Both the position numbers and the translations under genes were made by a program. From Escallonia rubra (taxonomy: Eukaryota; Streptophyta; Magnoliopsida; Escalloniales; Escalloniaceae): DNA of 64,000 nt. Position 1 is the stretch's first letter. Each line of letters starts with the position of its first letter. Positions 1 to 10,552 of the stretch are shown here, piece after piece. The stretch spans positions 1 to 64,000 of the forward strand of contig JAVXUO010001466.1 in the NCBI GenBank assembly GCA_033065855.1. Direction: 5' to 3'. The notes beneath the pieces were generated by a model. It was not told the origin of the DNA and ran no database searches. It was given only the letters and a program-made list of their open reading frames with translations.

Positions 1-39
1 GTATGTTAACCATTTTGAGGTAGAAACATAATGACTATT

Positions 40-420
40 AGAAAACTCAAAACTAAAAAGTTAAAGAAGACTTTTTAAGGTTTTCATGAATATAAAGATC
101 ATAAAAATCCAATGAGTAATGACTTCTCTATAGCAAATCGAAGCGGCTGATAAAAACAGCACATCTCTGAAAACTCAAAACTACGAAGTTGAAGAAAACT
201 CTAAGAGGTTTCTATAAATATATATTTCACGAAATACCCATAATTAATTTATTTTCTATGACAAATTGAAGAAGATGCCTGGAATCGAAAATTCTTGACT
301 TCTTCAGTGACTTGATTTTAAGGTTATTTTTTGATATCAAAACGTAAGATTATGAAACAACTTAAAACTGAAAAGTTGAAGGGGACAAAATAAGGTTTTC
401 AGAAAGTCTAAAAACACATC
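40..420. repeat. Degenerate direct repeats in AT-rich spacer
   Basis: Three related stretches begin near 45, 170 and 355. Each holds a gaaaactcaaaact-like phrase, then aagttgaag, then a ttttcatgaa or tttctataaa phrase. Spacing is irregular (about 130 and 185 bp), so this is an old, eroded repeat. The rest of 1-900 is AT-rich and shows no gene. Confidence 0.4.
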
Positions 421-929
421 AATCGGATTAGTAATGAAATAGATATTGGTAAATGCCTAACCACTCTTATGCTAATCTATAGCAGCCTTCTTCTCAAACT
501 CACTCACATCTCACCCTCTGAAACACACACAAACCCTAGCACTGACACATTAAGATCCCTCTAAAACACACCCAAAATTAAATTTAAAATACCCAAACAA
601 ATAGCTAAAATTAGAGAGAAAAGACTAGGAATTTACCTTGAAAATTCTTGCCCTATGTGCTTCCTTCTCTATCCCTTTCTCTCTCTAATTTCACGTAAAA
701 GAGGCCAACCAATTTTTTTTTCTATGACAGCTGGGAATTAAGCTAGTCTTTATATATTAACAATAAAAAGGAGAGTTTGCTTAAAAACCCCTTAAAAGTT
801 AATTATTTTTCATTTCCAAGTTTACCTATAAATTTTAATATCACTAGAAAACTCCAAACTAATCTGATTAATAGTTAAAGTTATGAATTCCGGTAAACTA
901 AAAAGATAACACAAATTTGGGGTGTTAGG

Positions 930-1646
930 GTTCGTTTGACAAAATTTTTTTTTTGGTTTTCAGTTTTTAAAGAGCAGTTTTTTAAAGAGCAGCTTAATTT
1001 TTTTTTTATATAAAAACAAGTGGGTGTTTGATAACCCCTTTTTTTTTTAGGTTTTTTTTTTTTGGTGTTTGGTAACCCTTTTTATTTTGACTTTTTTTTT
1101 TTGGTGGTTTGCGGTGGCGGTGGTGGGGTGCAGCGGTGGTGGCCGGTGGTGGCGGTGGTGGCCGGCGGCCGGAGGTGGCTGCCGGCAGTCGCCGGCGGCC
1201 GGAGGCGGCTGCCGGCAGTCTCCGGCGGTGGTTGCCGGCGGCCGGAGGTGGCTGCCGGCAGTCTCCGGCGGTGGTCGCCTGAGGTGGCTGCCGGCGGTGG
1301 TCGCCGGCGGCCGGAGGTGGCTGCCGGCAGTCGCCGGCGGTGGTCGCCGGCGGCCGGAGGTGGTGGCCGGTGGTGGTGGCCGGCGGCCGGAGGTGGCTGC
1401 CGGCAGTCTCCGGCGGTGGTCGCCTGAGGTGGCTGCCGGCGGTTCAGAGGGTGGTGGTGGTATGCATCTAAAAAAAAAAAAAAATGAAAAAAAAACCAGT
1501 TTCTGGAGTTTTTTTTTTCACTTTTTTTACTCTTCAGTTTAAAAACTGGTTTTTAAACTGAAAAAAATGGTTACCAAACGCTTCTTTTTTTTTCAGTTTT
1601 TAAAAACTGGAAAAAGAGGCAAAAAAATTTGTCAAACTAGGCCTTA
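930..1646. mobile_element. Foldback/MITE-like element with GC-rich core
   Basis: The outer ends are inverted copies: gtttgacaaa near 935 and tttgtcaaac near 1630. Inside each lie further inverted phrases (cagtttttaa / ttaaaaactg, and ggtaacc / ggttacc). This is the layout of the common plant MITEs that start with a GTTTGACAAA-like TIR. The target duplication is not clear, so the superfamily is open (hAT-like is possible). The right end abuts a gypsy protease fragment, which suggests insertion into or next to that older element. Confidence 0.5.
1105..1455. repeat. GC-rich minisatellite (GCCGGCGG / GGAGGTGGCTG units)
   Basis: Repeated phrases ggaggtggctgccggcag and tcgccggcgg recur many times in varying order between short poly-T tracts. 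Reading frames across it give only Gly/Arg/Val/Pro repeats in several frames at once, so it is not coding. GC content is far above that of the flanks. Confidence 0.75.
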
Positions 1647-1652
1647 CATTAT

Positions 1653-2170
1653 CAATCTCTGCCTTTTGTATGTAAGAGACCCTATAGGGTCTGATGTTGA
1701 AAGGTCTAATACCTAGCATAGGAATCCTGTGATCATACTGTCTATGTGGTGGCAACGGTTCCTCAAATAATATCTCACTGTACCCAGTAAGTGATGCTTG
1801 AACTTCAGTTCTGGTATTGCTCGTGGCTTGACCATATAAGCATCCCATATTATTCCTCAATAGTTCGATCATTGCTTGACATGATATCATTTTAACTGTG
1901 GCTTCAATCACTTCATTCCTTGCCAGTACAACTTCTTTGCCTTGGTAGCTGAAGGCAATGGTACGTTTATCAAAGTTGAAATTCACATTACCCAAAGCCT
2001 TGAGCCACTGCATCCCAAAAACACAAAGACATCCCCTCAAGGGGAGAATTTTCATATATGTTGTGAAGGTTTGGCCCCCCATAACCCACTGGAATTCCAA
2101 GCACATGGTCTTGCTTTGCAACTTAGCTCCATTAGCAACTGAAGTGAAGCAATTAGGGCTAATTGACATC
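1653..2170 (-). pseudogene. Ty3/gypsy retropepsin to RT-start fragment
   Basis: The minus-strand reading frame shows the usual plant gypsy protease tail: VANGAKLQSK, FQWVMGGQTFTTYMKILPL, GMQWLKALG and YQGKEVVL. It then has the linker into RT: FEEP..LPPHRQYDHRIP, INLRPYR-like NIRPYRVSYIQKAEI. The catalytic DSG segment of the protease is missing; upstream the frame runs into unrelated sequence and a (GA)n tract. RT itself is missing because the homology stops where the GC-rich foldback element begins (about 1650). It is a truncated fragment of an LTR retrotransposon polyprotein. The HRIP and NIRPYR phrases are typical of the chromovirus/Reina-Tekay side of gypsy, but the lineage is not certain. 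Confidence 0.7.
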
Positions 2171-2239
2171 TCAGTGGCCAGCGACCACTGACAGCCGCCG
2201 TAGCCACCAAAGGGTGCCTCCACTACCGCCGTCACGAAG

Positions 2240-2960
2240 TTGTCGCAGCAACAACAATAACCAATGAAACAAGAGAGAGAGAGAGAGAGAGAGGCCAAAA
2301 AAGCTACGGTCACACAGGCCCAAGCCGCGATCAGCAGCGCCGCTTGGCACTACTTTGCCATTGTCGTCCCGTCAAGATGCACACCACCGACGGCAACCAG
2401 GAAGCTCCACCGCCATCATCACAACCTCCGCGACGCCACCACGACAAAAGGAAACGCCACCGAGGTTACCAACATCACAAGCCGCCACAAAATTGATGGG
2501 GCAACAAAAAAATAGAAAAGGAAAAGAAGAGGAAGAAATAGCTCCACCGCCACCAGCGCCAACGCTGGACGGCGCCACACAACCGCCGTTCGCAACAGAT
2601 TGGGAACACCATCGCCGCCCTCCGGTCCAGATCCGCACCACCGGGCCATCCTTACTCCAGATCTACAATAACTCGCCACTGGTCAACCACTCCAATCACC
2701 ACCGTAACTGGCGGCAGCGCCAATAGGCGCCATCACCATAGGGACAAGCAGTCACCAGATCCTCTTTCCCCTCAAATCTGCATTACCGCGGCATGGGAAC
2801 AACTCCGTCCACCGCGACCAAACGCGACGGCACCACTCTGTCAAGATCACCGGCCGAGACCACGGCTAGCGCCACTAGCGAGCCACCGCTGCACCACTAA
2901 CGGCCACATCCTCACCACTAACGGCCACCGCCTCACTGGTCAACTCCCCCAAATCGCGCT
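2240..2960. other. GC-rich non-coding stretch with (GA)n microsatellite
   Basis: A (GA)n tract lies at 2272-2293. The following 650 bp is rich in CCACCG and CGCCAC words. Open frames occur on both strands, but they are low-complexity Pro/His/Thr or their complements, without any domain I recognise. It could be a captured 5' exon or gag-leader fragment; nothing supports a specific gene. Confidence 0.35.
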
Positions 2961-3084
2961 GGCGGCAGCGCTATGGCTGGTCTTCCCACCAAGAAAAGTC
3001 TCGGTCAATAGACTTCCAGATGGAGGCCCTTCAGTCGTGAGAGATTTGGGCAGACCAAAAAATATTAGGTGGTTTCTTTCTTTT

Positions 3085-3265
3085 TGACATTTACCCACAT
3101 AAAATACATATTTAGATTTTAGACCCACTGGGTGTTCTTTATTCGACGTATGCCACACTGTTTAAAAGCATTAAGGTTTTAACCTATCAAAAAATGCATA
3201 ATTATACTTTAGGCCCACAGGGACTCATTTATTTAACGTATGCCGCATACTATTTAAAAACGGCA
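3085..3265. repeat. Two diverged direct repeats
   Basis: Two copies of a phrase reading roughly 'tttagaccCACtGGG...tTATTcgACGTATGCCaCACT.TTTAAAA' occur near 3113-3170 and 3205-3260, about 90 bp apart. No coding signal is present. From 3270 to 4300 I see no gene. Confidence 0.4.
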
Positions 3266-4311
3266 TATACTTCATCGCATATTTGTCGCTAATTTTTTTT
3301 TAAGTGTTATCTAGGCACTAACAAGCCTTCCAAAGGCCGCATTCTGTGTGCTTTTACAATACCTAGACCTATTTAATTTTTGTTCTAGCATTGTCCAGTC
3401 GTGTCAATTTATGCGAGTCTATTACATGTTGGGTCTTACCGACTGTTATGACTCTTTAAGCTCACCTGTCACACGCAATGCAACACACCCTTGTCGGCTA
3501 ACCGACAAAACCCTAATGGGGCCATGGTGTCTGAACACCGCTCTTATTTATATGTTACACACATAGTTGCACTGTTATATGCTTTCTTGCTTCAAAGGCT
3601 ATTTTTTCAGTCACGTACTTTTTCTTGTTGCAAGGGTTTAAAATGCGCCTGCGAGCATCAACAGGGACGTATAAACACTTCATAAGCAAGGAACAAATTC
3701 ACAACATCCTGCGACTTGAAGTCGCGTTTAGGGTTTTTGCTGCAGTATCCTGCCAACTCGGCATTATATGTCGTCTCATGGTCATATAATGGCCTCTATC
3801 TATGGCGTATTCACATCGCTACTCGATGAGAAACTAGTTCAACATGATGGAATCACACATGCTGCCACCATATCTAGTGAATTAGAACTCATCGCCAGCT
3901 ATGTTTGGTACAACTGCAAGCTCAAGCTCATGCAACCAGCAAACTGAATCTAGTTGCTTCTCAATATAACAATAAATTGCGGGAACTACTTTATTGATCA
4001 CCCAGTGATATCTTTCTCAGACGAAATCCGTGTCCTCTGCCTTTATATGCTCATCTAGTCAAGCAGGCGAATTATGGTCTTCTATATTGCTCCCACAGGT
4101 CTTCTTAAGACCTGCCCTTACATATAGGCTAAAGAGCCATATTTATATATCCACACCTCCTCAAAGGCAGGGGGGCTCTATATCTTTTGGTATCAGCAAT
4201 ATTACGGGCTTGATGCCCTGTTACCTCTCAGACATGGGGGCTTCATAACAACGGCCATATTACGAGCTCAATGCTCCCTGCCTTTTCATTTGGCATCGCG
4301 GCAACAAGAAC

Positions 4312-4565
4312 GAGAACTTTAAGTTTTGTCAAACCCTCGAGGGTATTTTCATGAGCTCCGCGCTCCATCTGTCCCCGAGGGCGCATACGATGAGAACTTT
4401 AAGTTCCGTCAAACCCTCGAGGGTATTTTCATGAGCTTTGCGCTCCATTCGCCCTCAAGGGCGCACACGAGAACTCTAAGTTCCATCAAACCCCCGAGGG
4501 TATTTACATGAGCTCTGTGCTCCATCAGCCCTCAAGGGAACTTACCAGAACTCTATGTTCCACAA
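4312..4565. repeat. ~78-80 bp tandem repeat, about 3.2 copies
   Basis: Copies start at 4312, 4392, 4469 and 4547 (partial) with gagaact(t/c)taagttc. Each contains ccctcgaggg or a near form, a tatttncatgagct phrase, and a GCGCTCCAT-like phrase. An open frame crosses it on the plus strand, but it only reflects the repeat. The surrounding 3.3-5.3 kb looks like LTR or untranslated retroelement sequence, without a confirmed end. Confidence 0.65.
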
Positions 4566-5470
4566 CCCTCTAGGGTGGTCCCTCGAGGGACGAACACCCC
4601 AAGGGTGACTGGATAGAGCTCGAGTTCTATCCGAATGGTTTAACTACAGTTCTAACCCGTGAAACGACAAAGCACTATGCGGGACTTCATCCCCCCACCG
4701 TTCTTTGTCAATTTAAAACCCAGCCAAGCGTGAGTGCGAGACTTTTTTTCCAGCTCTTAGCTGATTATAAGAGTTTGTGTCAAAGTAAAACGTAAGCATG
4801 ATGTGGTCAGCTCATGCTAAAGACCACACATTTGCACAAAATAAACACCCTACAAGAGGAGGTGACCCCTCAAGGGGATATTCAAACACTTATCATATGC
4901 AACAACTTGCATGCATAGCTTTGTGTCCTCTTCCGAGAGAGGCTACTATGGGGCACAACCTTTAAAGGATCTCGAGCTCCCATGATTCGTCTTCCCAAAG
5001 GTGATTTTGAATAGCCTACTTAGGCAACATTCTAAAGACCTAGCTCTCAAGAGCTAGCGTTCTAGCACCCTACTTGGGCAAAGTTCCATCGCTTAAGCTC
5101 TGAAGAGCTCAGGTCCGTACACATGGAGTAGAGAAATATTATTTACCCCTACAAGCGGATAGAGAATCCCTTATAAACCTAGTGCGTGTCTCAAGACACT
5201 TGGTATAACTTCCTTAGCTAAAATATTTTGGCTAAGGAAGTGGAAGTCCAAGACTCTAGAACAGTCACTACACACATTTTTGGTGCTTTATGATTATTTA
5301 CCTTCAAAGGGATTTCTGCCCATGAGTTATCAGGAGGCATGATTCCTACCGACGTCACAATTACTTGTTCTCCATTTCGACTTTTAGGCTAGAGGTGTTG
5401 TCTATGTTTGTCAAACATGTCTAATTTTTCAACTGTACTAAATGATGCATTTGATATCCTGACCCACCTT
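4566..5470. other. Gene-free stretch, probable retroelement LTR/leader
   Basis: There is no credible frame on either strand. Short inverted phrases occur (ccctcgaggg near 4580; agcttaagctctgaagagctc near 5092-5110). The style resembles the LTR or leader of large plant gypsy elements, but no TG...CA ends or target duplication could be fixed. Confidence 0.25.
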
Positions 5471-5473
5471 TCT

Positions 5474-5845
5474 CACTCAAGACCTTGCTTCCCACAAGCA
5501 GGAAAACCACTTTCCCCAATGTAAGTCATATCTTGCATAATTGCATCCATGCTTTTAGTTTTGTTTGCTTCAACAGATCTCCAAATCTCAAGACATGAAC
5601 ACAACATGATTTATTTTTTGTAATTCTTATATTACCTGGGTGTAGCAATTTTTTATTTCTTTTTTGTAATTCTCACTCAAGACCTTGCTTCCCACAAGCA
5701 GGAAAACCACTTTCCCTAATGTAAATGCTTTTCTACTTATCATTTATAATTGCATCCATGCTTTTAGTTTGTTTGCTTTACCAGATCTCCAAATCTCAAA
5801 ACATGAACATGACATGATTTCTTTTTTGTAATCCACATCTCAAGA
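5474..5845. repeat. ~198-bp tandem duplication (2 copies)
   Basis: The phrase ctcactcaagaccttgcttc with its 45-bp continuation occurs at about 5474 and again at about 5672. The later parts (ttgcatccatgcttttag, agatctccaaatctcaa, catgaacat.acatgattt) also recur in the same order. It appears to be a local duplication next to the decayed CACTA transposon. No gene is present. Confidence 0.7.
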
Positions 5846-6117
5846 TATGAACATGAAATTTTCAGCAAACTCTATGTGTTGTAGCAATTAAGAGTCCATA
5901 CTTGATAGTGTATGATGAATACAACCATACAACTAGCGAAGGAGTAGTCAAAACTCACCATAAAAAAATCTGCAAAACAGCAAAACAACTTGTTATTATA
6001 CGTAAAAAAAATCTTCAATCAATTCCCAAATCTAATAGTAGCATTTCTTTGTATGCCATCATGATATATAGGAGGACACAAATGCAACAACAGAGATGAG
6101 AAGAGTTCTCATGATGT

Positions 6118-7300
6118 CTGTTGGGAAGAAATGGAAGGAGTGGAAGCATTCTGTGAAGGCCAAGGGTTATGATCCATATGATAACGATGTTGAGCGCTTG
6201 AAAAATCGCCCGAATAGGGTGGAAGAGAATCAATGACCTATTCTTTTCCATTTTTGGGGTGGCAAAAACGTGAAGGTTTGTTTCAAATGGCTTGGCCTGA
6301 ATTTTTAGTATAATGTACTTACAAACTGATCTTTTTCTCATGATGGGTGTGTTTAATATTTAATCATGTTTCTCTGTTTCTTTCAAATGCTAGGCAAGGA
6401 GTGAAGAAAACAAAACTAAATAAAAAATAGGGAGAAAATGAAGTTCCCTCGTACAAATGATCGGAAGAGCAATGCTCAAGTAAGAGTGGAGGTAAACTCT
6501 CATATACTTACTAAAATAATTACTAGTTAGTGTGGATGACTAGTGAGCTCCAATTCGTATTTAAATATGTTTTCTTAATGGGGATGTAGCTAAGGAATGC
6601 TATCGTTAGAGACCCATCTCATCGTGAGTTTTTAAAGGAACACACAAGTATAAGACCGGGGAGAAGCAGGGGCATTATGCAGTTGGAGAAGTGGTTGAAG
6701 CTGTTGTATGTGTTCTCCCCCCCCCCCCCCTTCAGATTACTATAAACATTAGCAATAATAAGTTTGGACAATAGTGGACTTTTTAGTCTCTTGTTTGCAC
6801 ATGATAAAATGGACACGTTTGCATCAGAACTTCCAGATTCCATTCAAGAGCTAGCTTATGCTTTCGACGATACATTCTCCAAAGTCATGGGCCATGATAA
6901 AAACGGACGTGTTCGTGCGCTTGGGCTAGGGAGCTTGTCAGAGTAATGCCTTTGGTTCATCATATAAAGTTGGTCGCGTGGAGACGAGAGACATTAGGCA
7001 AGAAGGGATAGATAAAATGCTGCTGAAATGGAACAAGAAATGCAAACTCAAATAGCAGCCCAAGTGTTAAGTCAAGTATCAACTATCAAAATACAATTGG
7101 AAGCTATAATGAAAGATGAAATACGAGCTGAAATGGAACAAGAGATGCAAACTCAGGTAGCAACCCAAGTATCAATTCAATTATCAACCATAAAGGCACA
7201 GTTGGAGGCTAAAATGCAAGAGAACATGATGTCCCATATAAGGACTGTGATGTTGTCAATGCAGTCTTCTCGGGATGTTTCTTCTGGGACTGGACAAGTG
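6118..7300 (+). pseudogene. CACTA (En/Spm) Transposase_24-like protein remnant
   Basis: Scattered plus-strand pieces match the plant Ptta/En-Spm Transposase_24 pattern in order. First, a WKEWKHSVKAKGYDP block with a 'RPNRVEENQ' phrase occurs near 6130-6235. A GVKKTKLNKK piece follows near 6395-6425. Next comes an ELA..FDDTFSKVMGHDKNGRVRALGLGS block at about 6845-6940, matching the usual 'V.G.DK.GRVRG.G.GP' end of the domain. Last is a Gln/Met/Glu-rich coiled-coil tail at 7028-7270 with two near copies of MEQEMQTQ(I/V)A. Stops and frame changes separate the pieces, so it is non-functional or has unrecognised introns. It belongs with the CACTA right end at 10163. Confidence 0.6.
6718..6732. repeat. 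Poly-C tract
   Basis: About 14 consecutive C residues lie inside the transposase remnant. This would cause length polymorphism or a sequencing error here. Confidence 0.8.
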
Positions 7301-9640
7301 AAGTTTCACTCTTTTCTTTGTGAGAATTTGAAGTTCTTTTACCCAATTAGTACAAATTATCTACATCGTGCTACTGCTAATAGGTTCCTGATGAACCAAG
7401 CGGTCGTCGAGTGGTATCATCATCTCATACAATACATCCAGGGAATATGCAGCATGGTGTGTTGTGTTAAAACTATTTCAACTTTAATAAGTTTTAAGTT
7501 TGTCACCAAAATGCTTACTGAATTTTAATAAATAGAAGCAACTGCTTGGATGGAGAAGCATTTGTTACTAGATCAACACAACCTTATGCTACTAGGTCTA
7601 AGGTAATGGCTTTTTGGGCAGTAAAAAGGTAATATTATAATATCAAGTTCTTGGATTTAATTTTTGCCATAATTCTGGGAAACATTGTTATGTTGATGAA
7701 TTTTAGTTTGAGGGAACCTAAAGTAAGTAGAATACTAAATGTAGATAATGTGTGGAAGGGCTGATGTAGGACTTGTTGATGTCGTATGGCTGTGTGGGTG
7801 TGTATGCGTTTGGCTGTGGCTATTGTGTGACAGAACAATATGTGTGTGTGGCTGTGTGGTGGTGGCGTGTGTGTGCTATCTATGCAGATTTGTGTGGTTG
7901 CCGTGGTGTGGCTCTAAGGTGCATATACGTGAGTTGGTGTTTGGGCAGCTAGATGATGAATATATATTTTTGATGATGCAGCTGTGTGACTTGTGCGCAT
8001 GTTTTGCTGGTTGTTAGCATGTTGTATGTGTCTATGTACTATGGGTTTGGAAAGGAAGGGATAATTAAGTTGAGTGTCGTGTGAACGGAATTTTATAAAT
8101 GGTTACCACACTAAGTTGTGTAAGGCATCATGAGTTTGGCTTGGGTGCATATGGGTCTTTCAAAGATTTACAAGTGTTAGATAGGAGGACAATTTCCCTT
8201 AAAGGAACGACCTAGCTTCAGAAACAAAGTGCTATTTACCAATGGCCTTAGATAATGATTTCTTAGAGTGTAACTATGGAAACAAGGTTGGTTGCTATTA
8301 GGTGTCTCTCAGTAGGTGGAGGCACTGCATGGATCACTTGCACAATTATAAACGAAGAGATTGCAAGTTCTAAGTTCTATGAGATTATTGGTTGTTATCT
8401 ACAACCAAAGGGAAGATATTAAGTAGATTAGCACTTGTTTTTCTCACTCGAAAGATCTATTTGAGTACTTATGTTCTAATCACAAGAAGATAAAGATGAG
8501 ACTCTGGGTTGTATCGATGCATCGTTGATCTTATAACAAATATGAGAGTACATATCTTCATGTTATAATGGTAAAATCATGTATGATAGTCTACTAAAGA
8601 GGAACTTTATAAGGTGAATATCATTAGATCACCACCTCAAGACATATTTGGAGTTCTGGCTGTAAGCCTGACTGTCCTTGTATTCCAATGCACTGTGCGC
8701 GTATGTGAGTGTGAGTGTATGTCTTATGCTTATATTTGACAGGTCTTATGTCGTTGTGAACTTAGGGAACACATAATTTACATTTTGAAGTGATCAACAA
8801 TAGTGTCATCAAAGTACTGCCTAACTGAAATTGATGATATTTATGCTTTGAGTGTGATAATATAAAAGTAGTTGAAGAAACCTACAGTGATTCTACTTGC
8901 TCTTGAAAGAGTCTACAAGGAACTTTGTGAATATAGAGAATCCTGGTGTTTGTGTCTATGTACTATGTACACATCTTTGTTAGCATGGTGTCTGTGTCTA
9001 TGTACTATGTGCCTATCTACAATTGCTGTTTTTCTTATGATTGTGTCTCTTCTTTTATGTAACTAATAATTACGTATGATCTAATTGTTCAGGTTTCTCA
9101 ACATAAAAAAGTAAAGAAGAATTTCATCCCTTTGAAAAATTTGCAAAATATGATGCAAGAATGAAAGGGGGTATGTAGACGAGTCTTCACCTTTTTTAAC
9201 GCATTCTGTTTGTCGATTAGTTTTTTAGTTTAATTCGACTTATGTTATACCGGTTAAATTTATAACCTTCTTTCTTGACTTTTTTAATTTCCAGGTTTAT
9301 ATGACGAGAATACACCAACGCTTTTGTTGGATTTAAAAGAACCGATATGCACTGTGATGACATTTTGGATGAGATGTATATATCTTTAGGTTGGTTGTTC
9401 AATGACATTATATTTGTATGTTTTTGAAATTGAGAACTTCTGGATGGTTATGTAATTAAGATGTGAATGTCAGATATGATATGGTTGATGAATGACATTA
9501 GCTTGTGCGTAATAATCAGTTTATTAGCTCGATAGATCAACTTAGTTGTTCATCATTCGTGTTGGATTGGGGTAGGATTACATAAAATATACTTCACTTT
9601 TACGTAGCTATTACCAGTGTTTTTATCAGTTTTCAGGCAA
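7300..9640. other. Decayed interior of CACTA element
   Basis: There is no supported gene. 7745-7900 is TG-rich low-complexity sequence that opens a Cys/Val/Trp frame of no meaning. A phrase near gtgtctatgtactatg recurs at about 8027, 8955 and 8990. The stretch lies between the transposase remnant and the subterminal repeats, and is best read as eroded transposon interior. Confidence 0.35.
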
Positions 9641-10163
9641 AAAATTGGTGACAATTGCTTGAAAGTGCCGTAAATAGAAACGACATTTCTAAGATAATGT
9701 CACTAAACAAAACTGGCAGTTGATGGAAGTGACGCTAAATTAACGACATTTCAAAGATTGTGTCGCCAAATAAACACTAGCACTTTAAAGGAAGCGTTGC
9801 TATATAATGTCGCTAAACAAAACTGGCACTTGAAGGAAGTGTCGCTAATTTTAACAATGTTTCAAAGATAATGCAGCCAAATAAAAATGGCACTTTAATA
9901 TAAGCGTTGCTAACTTAGACACTCGAAAGTGTCGCATACCTGAGTTGACTATTGACCCCATAAGAGGCACTTGGAAGTGTTGCACAAAAGTGTCGTAAGT
10001 GGAATGCAACGTGTATAACAAGTGTCGGGAAATTCCCCGATGGATGAATTTGCGACGCTTAAGAAAAGCGTTGACAAAGTGTCGGAAAACCACTTTGCAC
10101 TTTTATTGTCATTGGCGACACTTTTCTAGTGTCGCCGTAACCTTTTTTTTTGTTGTTGTAGTG
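9640..10163. mobile_element. CACTA transposon right end with GTGTCGC subterminal repeats
   Basis: Many copies of aagtgtcgctaa / cgacattt / aagcgttgc occur in both orientations over 500 bp, then a T-run and the terminal ttgttgttgtagtg ending at 10163. That is the mirror of the CACTACAAC... TIR. Subterminal arrays in both orientations are the hallmark of CACTA elements, where they bind the element's own protein. The matching left end was not found with confidence; cactacacac at about 5266 is a weak candidate. Confidence 0.65.
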
Positions 10164-10552
10164 ATTGACATGTGTGTGCTGAATGAGGTTCTTAAGGAGG
10201 ATCATGTCATTTGTAATTCATTTACAAACTTGGCTTATGCATAGTATTTCTTTAATCGGTCTAGATTGACTAATTGTGACAATTTGATCCTATCTAAATC
10301 GACTATAAAGCTGCACCCGCGTTCATGATTTTCTTGATCATATAGTGCTTGACCAATTGGGTTCAAACTTTCCTCATAGCTTCTAGATTTGTCTAATATT
10401 CACCTTAAGTACTAAATCTTCGTCTTTCAAATCACTTCCTTTCAGTTTTTAGTTAAACGGCTAAGCGATTGCTTTCGATAACCCTGAATGTGGTAGAGAG
10501 CTTTCAACATCTTCTCATCTACTTGCGCTAGCTCTTCAAAGTGGTTGCACAC

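Noticed and set aside
1062..1542. Two overlapping Gly/Arg/Pro-rich open frames
   Set aside because: They are the GC-rich minisatellite read in different frames; no start context and no conserved domain.
2355..2726. Pro/His/Thr-rich open frame on plus, with minus-strand partners
   Set aside because: Low-complexity CCACCG sequence opens both strands equally; no motif supports coding.
7748..8017. Cys/Val/Trp-rich open frame
   Set aside because: It is a TG-rich tract; the composition is explained by the repeat alone.
5266..10163. Complete CACTA from cactacacac at 5266 to 10163
   Set aside because: The left tip matches poorly, no GTGTCGC repeats lie next to it, and the flanking triplets differ (agt versus att).
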